From JADCRZ01 sp041751095 (lineage in GTDB: Bacteria > Bacteroidota > Bacteroidia > Chitinophagales > Chitinophagaceae): a stretch of 64,000 bases of DNA. Under the pieces are notes generated by a model, which saw nothing but the letters and a program-made list of their open reading frames with translations, was not told the origin of the DNA and did no database searches. Position numbers and translations under genes: made by a program. Positions 1 to 7,785 of this stretch are shown here, piece after piece; position 1 is the first letter of the stretch; each line of letters opens with the position of its first letter. The stretch lies in the NCBI GenBank assembly GCA_041751095.1, contig JBGSYC010000078.1:20235-84234 (forward strand). The letters run 5' to 3'.

Positions 1-61
1 CGGAACGCCTCATACAACTGAAGAGGAGCCGGCGAGAGACGGCGCAGGATCTACGCGTACC

Positions 62-556
62 TTACCGCTTCCCCAATTCAATTACTTCACAATCTTTCAA
101 ATTACTGCCATCAACGGCAAACCGGATGATGGTTCTTAACTTGTGCCATCCGTGCCTGCCTGCCGCTCCGGGATTCATATGGAGGCATTGATGTTTTTGA
201 TCATACATTATTTTTAAAATATGCGAATGACCGCATATAAAAAGGTTTGCCGGGTTTTCCAATAGTTCTTTTTTCACGGCTGGTGTATACTTTCCGGGGT
301 AGCCTCCGATATGAGTCATAAAAACCTCCACATCTTCGCATTTCCATCGCAATCTTTCTGTGTACACGGTTCTGATGTCGTTGCCGTCTATGTTCCCGTA
401 CACACCGCGCAAGGGTTTAAAGGCGATCAGCCTTCCGGCTAAAGCGCCTGATCCAAAATCTCCTGCGTGCCATATCTCATCACACTTGTCAAAATGGGTA
501 AATACCTGGTCATCGAGGTAATGATGTGTATCTGATATAAGCCCGATTTTCGTCAA
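62..556 (-). CDS. YfcE/MJ0936-type metallophosphoesterase
   Basis: A 164-residue calcineurin-like phosphodiesterase of the YfcE family, a cytosolic metal-dependent enzyme acting on phosphodiesters; the physiological substrate is unknown. The metal-binding motifs appear in the usual order: SDTHH (Asp9, His11), HAGDFG (Asp33), GNID (Asn55), THIGG (His82) and GHSH (His110, His112). The length is normal for the compact single-domain family. The start is TTG, because an in-frame TAA lies two codons upstream and no ATG is available before the first metal ligand. It is divergent from the next gene. No promoter consensus is evident. The family assignment is secure, the substrate is not. Confidence 0.9.
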   Translation of the reverse strand: MTKIGLISDTHHYLDDQVFTHFDKCDEIWHAGDFGSGALAGRLIAFKPLRGVYGNIDGNDIRTVYTERLRWKCEDVEVFMTHIGGYPGKYTPAVKKELLENPANLFICGHSHILKIMYDQKHQCLHMNPGAAGRHGWHKLRTIIRFAVDGSNLKDCEVIELGKR

Positions 557-706
557 AGGTTACAATTGTTTAAGTGGGGAAAAGACCTAACTGATCATTA
601 CAAGCATTTCAAATTGTATACCTTGCGCCGGTAAATCACCTTATCCTGTTCAAATTTTGGAAAATTCATACAACCTTTCTACATTCGAAATCTACAAAAT
701 TAAATT

Positions 707-1105
707 ATGATCAGATTGCAGGAGCTTAAAGCAGGAGATTATGTAATGGCGGAATTTGAGGGGGAGAGAGTAAAGGGGGTTGTAAAAGATGTCAGCCGGG
801 ATGGTAAAATGGCTTGTGTTGAAACGGACGTCCAGGAATTCTGGTTTGATCCGGAAGTACTCCACCCGATCCCTCTGGATGAGGAACAATTGCTTGCTTT
901 AAATTTTCAGCGGCAGGAATTACCTGATTATTCGGTTAAATATCTTAAAGGCCCCTTCCGGATACTGCTGACAACCCCCGGCGACTTCTCCAGGCTGGAC
1001 ATGTGGTACCGGGAAGACCGCCGGCATATCGACCACCACTTAACCGTGCATGAATTGCAGAATCACTACAGCCAGATGACTAAGGTAGATCTGACAAATA
1101 ACTAA
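707..1105 (+). CDS. Conserved hypothetical protein, SH3-like N-terminus
   Basis: A 132-residue soluble protein that I do not recognise as a named family. The first 65 residues alternate hydrophobic and charged residues in short strands (LKAGDYVMAEFEGERVKGVV, then a segment with WFDPEVLHPIPL), which looks like a small beta barrel of the SH3/KOW kind. The C-terminal half ends in a charged, histidine-rich helix (DRRHIDHHLTVHELQNH). There is no signal peptide or membrane segment. The ATG start follows an AT-rich stretch. It stands alone between a divergent phosphodiesterase and infA, so context does not reveal its role. It could be a family-restricted regulatory or structural protein. Confidence 0.7.
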   Translation: MIRLQELKAGDYVMAEFEGERVKGVVKDVSRDGKMACVETDVQEFWFDPEVLHPIPLDEEQLLALNFQRQELPDYSVKYLKGPFRILLTTPGDFSRLDMWYREDRRHIDHHLTVHELQNHYSQMTKVDLTNN

Positions 1106-1412
1106 TCAGATGCCTTGTGGACCAGGTCATTCCACGTCTTGCCCCAGGAGATAAATCCCGGAAAAATCCGTGAGGTGTACGATGATTATCATTTTTGTGC
1201 GGAGAAAGTAAACAAATCACTTGTAAGCTTTAATGGGGCTGGCATGTAAATATCACCTTCAGGGAGAGGTTTGGATGTGTAACGTATTGAATAACAGCAC
1301 GAATCATTTTTGGTCGGACAATACTCTATGATTATACACCCATAATGTGAAAATTTCCCTTCTTTTTCACTTTTAAGTTTATTTCTCCTATCTTTGCGCT
1401 CCCAAAAACTGT
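1106..1412. other. Gene-free leader region upstream of infA
   Basis: About 300 bases without a convincing gene. The only open frame runs antisense into infA, has no recognisable domain and is rejected. The last 30 bases contain the infA promoter element. In many bacteria secY or map would lie here; neither is present. Confidence 0.6.
1389..1396 (+). promoter_or_regulatory. Bacteroidota -7 element for the infA operon
   Basis: TATCTTTG is an exact match to the Bacteroidota -7 consensus TAnnTTTG and lies 16 bases before the infA start. The expected -33 TTG is not clear. A transcription start a few bases before the ATG is implied, giving a very short leader. Confidence 0.55.
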
Positions 1413-1631
1413 ATGGCGAAGCAAGCACTCATTAAACAAGATGGTACAATTCTCGAAGCTTTATCCAATGCTATGTTCAGAGTAAAGTTAGAAAACGGCC
1501 ACGAAATACTGGCCACCATCTCGGGAAAAATGAGAATGCATTACATCCGCATTTTACCTGGCGATAAGGTAGGCGTGGAGATGAGCCCTTATGATCTGAC
1601 AAGGGGGAGGATCATATTTCGCTATAAGTAG
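1413..1631 (+). CDS. infA: Translation initiation factor IF-1
   Basis: A 72-residue S1/OB-fold protein that binds the ribosomal A site during initiation. The sequence is standard for the family: it opens MAKQALIKQDG, continues with AMFRVKLENGH and SGKMRMHYIRILPGDKV, and ends with DLTRGRIIFRYK. Length equals the usual 72 residues. It is the first gene of the alpha ribosomal operon here and has its own promoter element directly upstream, instead of following secY and map. rpmJ follows after about 100 bases. Confidence 0.97.
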   Translation: MAKQALIKQDGTILEALSNAMFRVKLENGHEILATISGKMRMHYIRILPGDKVGVEMSPYDLTRGRIIFRYK

Positions 1632-1737
1632 AACCGTAGCCAATGGTGAACAGCTATCCGTGATTTGGGAAAACGGTTTGCAATATCTATCATCAAATTT
1701 CTTTCTGTAGCAGGAAGGAAAACTTAAAATTAAGATC

Positions 1738-1854
1738 ATGAAGGTTCGTGCCTCAATTAAAAAGAGAAGTGTGGATTGCAAGATTGTGAGAAGGAAGGGA
1801 AAACTTTATATCATCAATAAAAAAAATCCCCGCTTCAAGCAAAGACAGGGATAA
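1738..1854 (+). CDS. rpmJ: 50S ribosomal protein bL36, zinc-ligand-poor form
   Basis: A 38-residue protein found by reading the frame directly; it is short enough to be missed by ORF callers. It opens MKVRASIKKRSVDCK and ends KNPRFKQRQG, which is unmistakably bL36. Of the four zinc ligands in the classic C+ form (three Cys and one His) only Cys14 remains: position 11 is Ser, position 27 is Asn and the His position is Phe. This is the C- paralogue type. It sits between infA and rpsM, the normal order, and is a structural component of the large subunit. Confidence 0.95.
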   Translation: MKVRASIKKRSVDCKIVRRKGKLYIINKKNPRFKQRQG

Positions 1855-1944
1855 TTAACCGGTAGATATCTGACGGTTGCGGATTCGCGTCGCTACCTTA
1901 AATCATATCTATGTTATCGCAAATCAAAATCTTAAAAAAATCAT

Positions 1945-2325
1945 ATGGCTCGTATTGCCGGCGTTGACTTACCAAAAAACAAAAGAGGGGAGATAGGATT
2001 GACCTATATATTCGGGATTGGCCTTTCTACTGCTCAATATATCCTGCAAACTTCAGGCATTGACGTAAATAAGAAAGTGAACCAGTGGAATGATGAAGAA
2101 TTGAATGCTATACGTTCAATGATCACCAACGAATTTAAGGTAGAAGGTCAATTAAGGTCAGAAGTTCAGATGAGCATCAAGCGTTTACTCGATATTGCCT
2201 GTTACCGTGGCCTTCGCCATCGCAGGGGATTACCGGTTCGTGGGCAGCGTACACGCACAAACAGCCGTACACGGAAAGGCAAACGTAAGACAGTCGCCGG
2301 AAAGAAGAAAGCACCGAAGAAATAA
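1945..2325 (+). CDS. rpsM: 30S ribosomal protein uS13
   Basis: A 126-residue protein of the small-subunit head that contacts 5S rRNA/uL5 bridges and tRNA. It opens MARIAGVDLPKNKRGEIGLT, has the helix-hairpin-helix-like YIFGIGLSTAQ, the conserved CYRGLRHRRGLPVRGQRT segment around residue 85-105, and a basic tail (RKGKRKTVAGKKKAPKK) that passes between tRNAs. Length is usual. It belongs to the alpha operon, followed by rpsK after about 95 bases. Confidence 0.97.
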   Translation: MARIAGVDLPKNKRGEIGLTYIFGIGLSTAQYILQTSGIDVNKKVNQWNDEELNAIRSMITNEFKVEGQLRSEVQMSIKRLLDIACYRGLRHRRGLPVRGQRTRTNSRTRKGKRKTVAGKKKAPKK

Positions 2326-2419
2326 TTTTGATTTTTGCCTGGTGATCCTGGATTCCGGTGATCGCCAGTCTAACATCGAAAGTTCCGAATAAGATTACCT
2401 CTCACTCATTAATCAAGTT

Positions 2420-2824
2420 ATGGCAAAAGCACAGGCACCCAGCGCGAAAGCAGCTGCGAAAAAAAGAATTGTAAAGATTGAAAACTATGGCGACGCGCAC
2501 ATTACCGCCAGTTTCAACAATATTATAATCAGTTTAACAAACAAGCAGGGGCAGGTTATCTCCTGGAGCAGCGCAGGGAAGATGGGTTTCAAAGGTTCGA
2601 AGAAAAATACACCTTACGCGGCACAGATGGCTGCTTCTGACGCTGCTAAAGTGGCTTTTGAAGCCGGTTTGAAAAGGGTAGATGTATTTGTTAAAGGGCC
2701 GGGCTCCGGAAGGGAAAGCGCGATCAGGGCGTTATCGAACTCGGGTATTGAAATTACGCAGATAAAAGATGTTACGCCGCTTCCTCATAACGGTTGCCGG
2801 CCCCCGAAGAAGAGAAGAGTATAA
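2420..2824 (+). CDS. rpsK: 30S ribosomal protein uS11
   Basis: A 134-residue platform protein of the 30S subunit. The conserved core is complete: AHITASFNNIIISLTN, SSAGKMGFKGSKKNTPYAAQ, FVKGPGSGRESAIRAL and the basic end HNGCRPPKKRRV. The N-terminus has an Ala/Lys-rich extension of about 20 residues (MAKAQAPSAKAAAKKR), common in Bacteroidota. It is followed by a long stem-loop before rpsD. Confidence 0.97.
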   Translation: MAKAQAPSAKAAAKKRIVKIENYGDAHITASFNNIIISLTNKQGQVISWSSAGKMGFKGSKKNTPYAAQMAASDAAKVAFEAGLKRVDVFVKGPGSGRESAIRALSNSGIEITQIKDVTPLPHNGCRPPKKRRV

Positions 2825-2837
2825 GGCAATCAATTGA

Positions 2838-2886
2838 AGATTTTAGATTGGCGACTTCAGATTCTGAAGTCACCGGTCTGAAATCT
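2838..2886 (+). other. Long stem-loop between rpsK and rpsD
   Basis: A 49-base hairpin. The outer stem of 14 pairs (three of them G-U) joins 2838-2851 to 2873-2886; after a single C/A mismatch a perfect 9-pair stem GACTTCAGA/TCTGAAGTC joins 2853-2861 to 2863-2871. It is followed by a weak T-rich stretch (GAATTTTAT). It may act as an attenuator, an RNA processing site or an S4-responsive element within the operon; the function is inferred only. Confidence 0.6.
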
Positions 2887-2967
2887 GAATTTTATACATG
2901 GGTGTGTGATTAAATTTTTACGATTTTTAAAGATCGCACATCGAAACTAAAAAATCAGATAATTATT

Positions 2968-3573
2968 ATGGCACGTTACATAGGACCGAAAACCAAAATC
3001 TCCAGGATCTTTGGTGAGCCAATATTAGGCAATGGTAAGTGGCTAAGTAAAAACAGTAATCCACCCGGACAACATGGTGCGACCCGCAAACGGAAAAGTC
3101 TTGGTGAGTACGCTTTGCAGTTACGCGAAAAACAAAAAGCTAAATACACATACGGAGTTTTGGAACGCCAGTTTCGTAAAACTTTCGAAGAAGCTTCCCG
3201 GCGCAGGGGGGTAACTGGTGAAAATCTCATCAAATTGTTAGAAGCCCGTCTCGATAACGCTGTCTTCAGGTTAGGCATTTCTCCTTCACGCGGAGGCGCC
3301 CGCCAGTTGGTATCTCATAAACATATCATGGTAAACGGAGACGTGGCCAATATCCCTTCCTACCAGTTGAAGCCAGGTGACGTTATTACCCTAAAGCCAT
3401 CGGCAGCGGAAAACGTGGGGATAACCAGCCAGATGGGCGTGAAGAATCCAAGGTTTAGTTGGTTGGACTGGAATGAAGCTGAAAAGAAAGGTGTATTCCT
3501 GGGATACCCGGAAAGAGAAAGCGTACCGGAAAACATCAAAGAGCAGCTAATCGTCGAATTGTATAGCAAGTAA
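2968..3573 (+). CDS. rpsD: 30S ribosomal protein uS4, zinc-free form
   Basis: A 201-residue primary 16S rRNA-binding protein of the small-subunit body. It opens MARYIGPKTKISRIFGE, has the NPPGQHGATRKRKSLGEYAL segment, the LEARLDNAVFRLG helix and the S4 RNA-binding domain (ARQLVSHKHIMVNG) at about residues 112-150. There is not a single cysteine, so the N-terminal zinc knuckle of the C+ form is absent. Length is normal for Bacteroidota. In other bacteria S4 represses this operon by binding its mRNA; the stem-loop just upstream is a candidate site but the link is speculative. Confidence 0.97.
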   Translation: MARYIGPKTKISRIFGEPILGNGKWLSKNSNPPGQHGATRKRKSLGEYALQLREKQKAKYTYGVLERQFRKTFEEASRRRGVTGENLIKLLEARLDNAVFRLGISPSRGGARQLVSHKHIMVNGDVANIPSYQLKPGDVITLKPSAAENVGITSQMGVKNPRFSWLDWNEAEKKGVFLGYPERESVPENIKEQLIVELYSK

Positions 3574-3735
3574 TCATTGTGGTGAGAGACGTGAATGGAA
3601 AATGAATTGGTGTTGACTGTTTCATTTTTATTTCACAGGGCTTACATGGTTTGATACGGGTAATACTCAATGTAAATTGATAAGCGACTTTGTTTCAAAC
3701 CATCAATCGTAATTCTAAAATCTGAAATAGATAAT

Positions 3736-4731
3736 ATGGCCATTTTAAATTTCCAGAAACCTGACAAAATTGTTCTTCAGAAAGCTACCGATTTCGAAGC
3801 GCAGTTTGAATTCCGTCCATTAGAGCCCGGGTACGGTGTAACTGTGGGCAATACATTGCGCAGAGTGTTATTAAGCTCATTGGAAGGATATGCTATAGTA
3901 GGCATCAGAGTGGAAGGAGCCGATCATGAATTTGCAACTATCAAAGGAGTGACTGAAGACATTACCGAAGTTATTCTTAATTTGAAACAGGTACGGTTCA
4001 AAAAAATTGTCGATCACGAGATCGTAAATGAAAAAGTTACGTTGCATATCAAAGGTAAAAGCGAATTTACCGCCAGCATATTGCAGGACGGCACACAGTC
4101 TTTCCAGGTTATGAATCCTGAGCTGTTGATCTGTACAATGGATCCTTCTGCTAAGCTTGACATTGAAATAACGATAGGGAAGGGCAGAGGGTATGTTCCT
4201 GCGGAAGACAATAAAGTAAAGGATGCTCCATTCGGATACATCCCTATAGATTCTATCTTTACTCCTATCAAAAATGTAAAATACAGCATAGAGAATACCC
4301 GTGTTGAACAAAGGACTGACTATGAAAAGCTGATCATTGAAGTCAATACCGATGGAACAATTCATCCCGAAGAAGCAGTAAAGCAGGCAAGCCGCATTCT
4401 TATCCAGCACCTGATGATCATCACTGATGAAAACATTACATTCGATAATAAGGAAGAGAAGAAAGAAGACCTCGTTGATGAACAAACCCTTCAGTTAAGA
4501 AAGGTTCTGAAAACACCACTTGAAGATCTTGACCTTTCTGTACGCGCTTTTAACTGCCTGAAAGCAGCAAAGATCAATTCATTAAGCGAGTTGGTTCAAT
4601 ATGAACAGGAAGACCTTATGAAATTCAGGAATTTCGGTCAGAAAAGTTTAGCCGAAATTGAGCAGGTGCTAACGGAACGGGGCCTTCATTTCGGGATGGA
4701 TCTTAGTAAGCTGAAACTCGATGACGAGTGA
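3736..4731 (+). CDS. rpoA: DNA-directed RNA polymerase alpha subunit
   Basis: A 331-residue subunit that dimerises to nucleate RNA polymerase assembly. The N-terminal domain (about 1-230) has the FRPLEPGYGVTVGNTLRRVL signature near residues 26-45 that forms the dimer interface. A flexible charged linker (KEEKKEDLVDEQ) leads to the C-terminal domain (about 255-331) with VRAFNCLKAAKI and FRNFGQKSLAEIEQVL, the helix-hairpin-helix that contacts UP elements and activators. Position between rpsD and rplQ is canonical. Confidence 0.98.
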   Translation: MAILNFQKPDKIVLQKATDFEAQFEFRPLEPGYGVTVGNTLRRVLLSSLEGYAIVGIRVEGADHEFATIKGVTEDITEVILNLKQVRFKKIVDHEIVNEKVTLHIKGKSEFTASILQDGTQSFQVMNPELLICTMDPSAKLDIEITIGKGRGYVPAEDNKVKDAPFGYIPIDSIFTPIKNVKYSIENTRVEQRTDYEKLIIEVNTDGTIHPEEAVKQASRILIQHLMIITDENITFDNKEEKKEDLVDEQTLQLRKVLKTPLEDLDLSVRAFNCLKAAKINSLSELVQYEQEDLMKFRNFGQKSLAEIEQVLTERGLHFGMDLSKLKLDDE

Positions 4732-4821
4732 TTGCCAGATCAACCACGGTAATTTCATTCAATACTTTTTCAAATGATCTTGTAAATCCTGACACGGTAC
4801 AAGGTTTAAAATTCAAACGTC

Positions 4822-5424
4822 ATGCGCCACGGAGATAAAATCAATAATCTTAGCAGAACGGCCTCCCACAGGAAAGCCCTGCTGAGTAATCTTACCTGCC
4901 AGTTAATTACCCATAAAAGGATCGTAACAACAATTGCAAAAGCAAAGGCTTTGAGGGTATATGCAGAACCCCTCATTACCAAAGCAAAAGAAAATTCCAC
5001 ACACCAGCACCGGGTGGTGTTCAGTTACCTTCAGGACAAAGAAGCCGTGAAGGAATTGTTTGGTACCGTAGCGGAAAAGGTTGCGGGTCGTCCGGGTGGG
5101 TATACCCGAATCATTAAGCTTGGTACCCGTACGGGAGATAACGCGGAACTGGCACTGATTGAACTGGTTGACTTTAATGAAGTATACAGCAAAACAACGG
5201 ATGCAAGAACCGAAACGTCTAAGAGAACCAGGCGTGGTGGCAGGGGTAAAAAGCCCGCTGCTACAGAAACCGGAACACCAGAAGCGCCGGGCGCATTAAC
5301 ACCGTTGCCACCTGTAACCACCACAGCAGAATCTCCAACACAGGAGCCGGTTAGCACCGAGCCAGTCGTTGATACACCTGAGGCCGGTGATGCTGAATCT
5401 TCCAATCAGAAAGCTCCGGAGTAA
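4822..5424 (+). CDS. rplQ: 50S ribosomal protein bL17 with low-complexity tail
   Basis: A 200-residue large-subunit protein. The conserved core occupies the first 120 residues or so: MRHGDKINNLSRTASHRKAL, TTIAKAKALRVYAEPLITKA and the RPGGYTRIIKLGTRTGDNA block. From about residue 133 it continues as a basic, then Pro/Thr/Glu/Ala-rich tail, against about 120-130 residues in E. coli. C-terminal extensions are seen in other Bacteroidota L17 proteins. Last gene of the alpha operon; a rho-independent terminator follows directly. Confidence 0.96.
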   Translation: MRHGDKINNLSRTASHRKALLSNLTCQLITHKRIVTTIAKAKALRVYAEPLITKAKENSTHQHRVVFSYLQDKEAVKELFGTVAEKVAGRPGGYTRIIKLGTRTGDNAELALIELVDFNEVYSKTTDARTETSKRTRRGGRGKKPAATETGTPEAPGALTPLPPVTTTAESPTQEPVSTEPVVDTPEAGDAESSNQKAPE

Positions 5425-5446
5425 TTATATCAGAACTTATCCAAAT

Positions 5447-5478
5447 AAAGGCAGCGTTTTAACAAGGCTGCCTTTTTT
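5447..5478 (+). terminator. Rho-independent terminator after rplQ
   Basis: The perfect 9-pair stem AAAGGCAGC/GCTGCCTTT with an 11-base loop runs straight into a T-tract (six Ts in all). It lies 22 bases after the rplQ stop and ends the alpha operon. Confidence 0.9.
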
Positions 5479-5580
5479 ACTGCCCTCGAGCCGATCCGAT
5501 CAGGTTTTGTTAATGTAGTCACCATGATAAAAAGAGCAGGGATTATAAAATATTTGTAAGCTTTCCATCAACATATTTCT

Positions 5581-5588
5581 TTTCTTTG
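5581..5588 (+). promoter_or_regulatory. Probable carA promoter -7 element
   Basis: TTTCTTTG matches seven of eight positions of TAnnTTTG, 17 bases before the carA start. A TTTG at 5553-5556 lies about 24 bases upstream, slightly beyond usual -33 spacing. Moderate support only. Confidence 0.4.
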
Positions 5589-5605
5589 CAAAACTTTTTA
5601 CCATT

Positions 5606-6721
5606 ATGCCTGACTCCCGGTTACCTGCGATACTGTTGTTGGAAGATGGTACTGTTCATTACGGTAAAGCTTTCGGGATGATTGGAAAAGCAACCGGCGA
5701 AATCTGTTTTAATACCGGCATGACGGGATACCAGGAAGTATTTACCGATCCCAGTTATTTTGGTCAGGTGCTGATCATGAATAATGTTCATATTGGTAAT
5801 TATGGGGTGATGGATGCTGATGTGGAGTCTGCAAATGTGAAGATCAGGGGACTTATAGGGAGAAACCTTGAAGAGCAGTATTCCCGTAAAATGGCGAAAG
5901 GTTCGCTGGATAATTACCTGAAAGAAAATAACATAGTGGCTATCGAGGACGTGGATACCCGTGCCCTCGTAACCCATGTTCGTACCAGGGGAGCTATGAA
6001 CTGTATTATTTCCTCAGCTACGCTCGATGTAGACTTACTAAGGGAGGAACTGTCAAAAGTTCCTTCTATGGCCGGACTGGAACTGGCCACTGAAGTTAGC
6101 ACAAAGGAATCGTATGAACTTGGTAACCCGGATTCCGCTGTAAGAATCGCCGTTATGGATTATGGTATCAAGCAGCATATCCTGGAGTGCATGGTAGAAA
6201 GAGGCGCTTATGTGAAAGTACACCCTGCAAAAACGACTATGGAAGAACTAAAGTCGTTCAATGCAAACGGATATTTTATTTCGAACGGACCAGGAGACCC
6301 TGCGGCCATGGGATATGCAGTAGATACACTGAAAGATATTTTAAAAGAAGAAAAACCTGTTTTCGGGATATGCCTCGGGCACCAGTTGCTGGCCTTGGCG
6401 AACGATATACCAACGTTCAAGATGCATCATGGCCACAGAGGCCTCAATCACCCGGTGAAGAACCTGGTGACCGGTAAATGTGAGGTCACTACTCAAAATC
6501 ATGGATTTGGCGTAGACCCTGAAGCGGTTAGAAATTCTCCTGATATTGAGATAACGCATGTTAACCTTAATGATTCATCAATCGAAGGTATCAGGGTAAA
6601 AGGCAGGCCCGCGTTTTCAGTTCAGTATCACCCGGAATCAACTCCGGGCCCTCATGATTCAAGGTATCTTTTTGATGAATTTATCCAAATGATAAACGAG
6701 AGCCGGAAAGCAAGCCTGTAA
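5606..6721 (+). CDS. carA: Carbamoyl-phosphate synthase small (glutaminase) subunit
   Basis: A 371-residue glutamine amidotransferase that supplies ammonia to CarB for carbamoyl phosphate, feeding pyrimidine and arginine synthesis. The N-terminal CarA domain shows FNTGMTGYQEVFTDPSY (about 35-51). The class I glutaminase domain has the SNGPGDP oxyanion loop (226-232), the nucleophile Cys256 in GICLGHQ, and His342/Glu344 in YHPES. All catalytic residues are present and the length is typical. carB is not next door: aroQ follows, so the two subunits are encoded apart. Confidence 0.97.
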   Translation: MPDSRLPAILLLEDGTVHYGKAFGMIGKATGEICFNTGMTGYQEVFTDPSYFGQVLIMNNVHIGNYGVMDADVESANVKIRGLIGRNLEEQYSRKMAKGSLDNYLKENNIVAIEDVDTRALVTHVRTRGAMNCIISSATLDVDLLREELSKVPSMAGLELATEVSTKESYELGNPDSAVRIAVMDYGIKQHILECMVERGAYVKVHPAKTTMEELKSFNANGYFISNGPGDPAAMGYAVDTLKDILKEEKPVFGICLGHQLLALANDIPTFKMHHGHRGLNHPVKNLVTGKCEVTTQNHGFGVDPEAVRNSPDIEITHVNLNDSSIEGIRVKGRPAFSVQYHPESTPGPHDSRYLFDEFIQMINESRKASL

Positions 6722-6801
6722 ACTTCCTGGTTTAAGCGCAGGCAGATGTATTCACGCTGCATCAGCATTAATGTAACACCCCGTTAACTGTAATTTATTT
6801 T

Positions 6802-7221
6802 ATGAAAATCGCGATCATTAACGGGCCGAACTTAAATCTGCTTGGAAAGCGGGAGCCCCAAATTTACGGGTCAGAGGGCTTTGACTCTTTTTTTGGCCAG
6901 TTGCAGGTAAATTTTCCGGACATCATCTTTAATTATTTTCAGAGCAATATTGAAGGGGAGTTGATCAGCGAACTTCAAAGGGTTGGTTTTGATCATGATG
7001 GCATTATTATGAATCCGGGTGGTTATACGCATACCTCCGTGGCCATTGGCGATGCCATAGCAGCCATAAATTCGCCCGTTGTAGAGGTGCATATCAGTAA
7101 TGTTCATGCCCGCGAAGACTTCCGGAAGATATCTCATGTTTCTGCAAAATGCAGGGGCACCATTTCCGGGCTGGGGCTGAAAGGCTACGAGCTTGCAGTA
7201 AGATTTCTCGCCTCGGCATGA
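6802..7221 (+). CDS. aroQ: 3-dehydroquinate dehydratase, type II
   Basis: A 139-residue enzyme converting 3-dehydroquinate to 3-dehydroshikimate in aromatic amino acid synthesis; type II enzymes form dodecamers. Landmarks are INGPNLNLLGKREPQIYG with the catalytic Tyr22, NPGGYTHTSVAIGDA (71-85), and EVHISNVHAREDFR with catalytic His102. Length is typical (about 140-150). It follows carA by 80 bases in the same orientation; no functional link between them is evident. Confidence 0.97.
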   Translation: MKIAIINGPNLNLLGKREPQIYGSEGFDSFFGQLQVNFPDIIFNYFQSNIEGELISELQRVGFDHDGIIMNPGGYTHTSVAIGDAIAAINSPVVEVHISNVHAREDFRKISHVSAKCRGTISGLGLKGYELAVRFLASA

Positions 7222-7309
7222 TGGGGAATGTCTGAACCGCTGATTCTCATGATTAAAATGATTACATTGATGAACACCGCCAAATTAATAAACTGACATA
7301 CAATCAATC

Positions 7310-7785
7310 AAAATCACATTAATCAAACTGATTCATGGTATGAAAGAGATTGTTAGTGAAAAATATAAATATTCTGAATTGACAGGCAAGATAATTGGCT
7401 GCTCAATGGAGGTACATAAAGTTCTTGGCAACGGCTTTCAAGAAGTTGTTTATCAAAGGGCTTTGGAAGAAGAGTTTATCATTCAAAGTGTTTTTGCCCT
7501 AAGAGAATTTGAAATGTATATTTTCTACAAAGAAAAAATTGTTGGCACAAGAAGAGTTGATTTTTTTGTTGGTGATTCTGTTTCATTAGAAATAAAAGCC
7601 GTTGCTAAATTGGAAGATGTTCATTTGGCACAGGCAATCAATTATTTGGAAGCATACAATTTAGAAATAGGACTGTTAATAAATTTTGGTGCAAAGAGCC
7701 TGGAGTACAAGAGACTGATAAATTCAAAGTTTGACCCAACAAAGCTGAACACATCAGTAAAATCAGTTAAATCAACTTAATCAAC
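7310..7785 (+). repeat. Imperfect direct repeats bounding the GxxExxY gene
   Basis: Related 19-base direct repeats flank the gene: 7310-7328 (AAAATCACATTAATCAAAC) and 7767-7785 (TAAATCAACTTAATCAACG). Both belong to longer AT-rich stretches of the type ATCAANNN. The flank from about 7230 (CTGAACCGCTGATTCTCATG) has the look of the leader often found before GxxExxY genes. The unit may be a small mobile or amplifiable element. Confidence 0.5.
7340..7780 (+). CDS. GxxExxY protein (nuclease-like fold)
   Basis: A 146-residue protein of the GxxExxY family. The naming motif is GNGFQEVVY near residues 30-38, followed by FYKEKIVGTRRVDFFVGDSVSLEIKA, written here in parts: RRVDFFV and LEIKAV. The Asp...Glu-x-Lys arrangement resembles the PD-(D/E)xK nuclease core, a similarity noted for the family; activity is unproven. 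The last residues (NTSVKSVKST) are encoded by the repetitive AT-rich flank. The gene is visibly more AT-rich than its neighbours. It overlaps the convergent isomerase gene by four bases. Members are often multicopy and repeat-flanked. Confidence 0.85.
   Translation: MKEIVSEKYKYSELTGKIIGCSMEVHKVLGNGFQEVVYQRALEEEFIIQSVFALREFEMYIFYKEKIVGTRRVDFFVGDSVSLEIKAVAKLEDVHLAQAINYLEAYNLEIGLLINFGAKSLEYKRLINSKFDPTKLNTSVKSVKST

Noticed and set aside
1189..1428. Minus-strand 79-codon frame upstream of infA
   Set aside because: It starts inside infA, covers the infA promoter, and shows no domain or signal features.
3646..3703. Inverted repeat ATGGTTTGA/TCAAACCAT before rpoA
   Set aside because: The 9-base arms are 40 bases apart; pairing of this size and spacing is expected by chance in AT-rich spacers.
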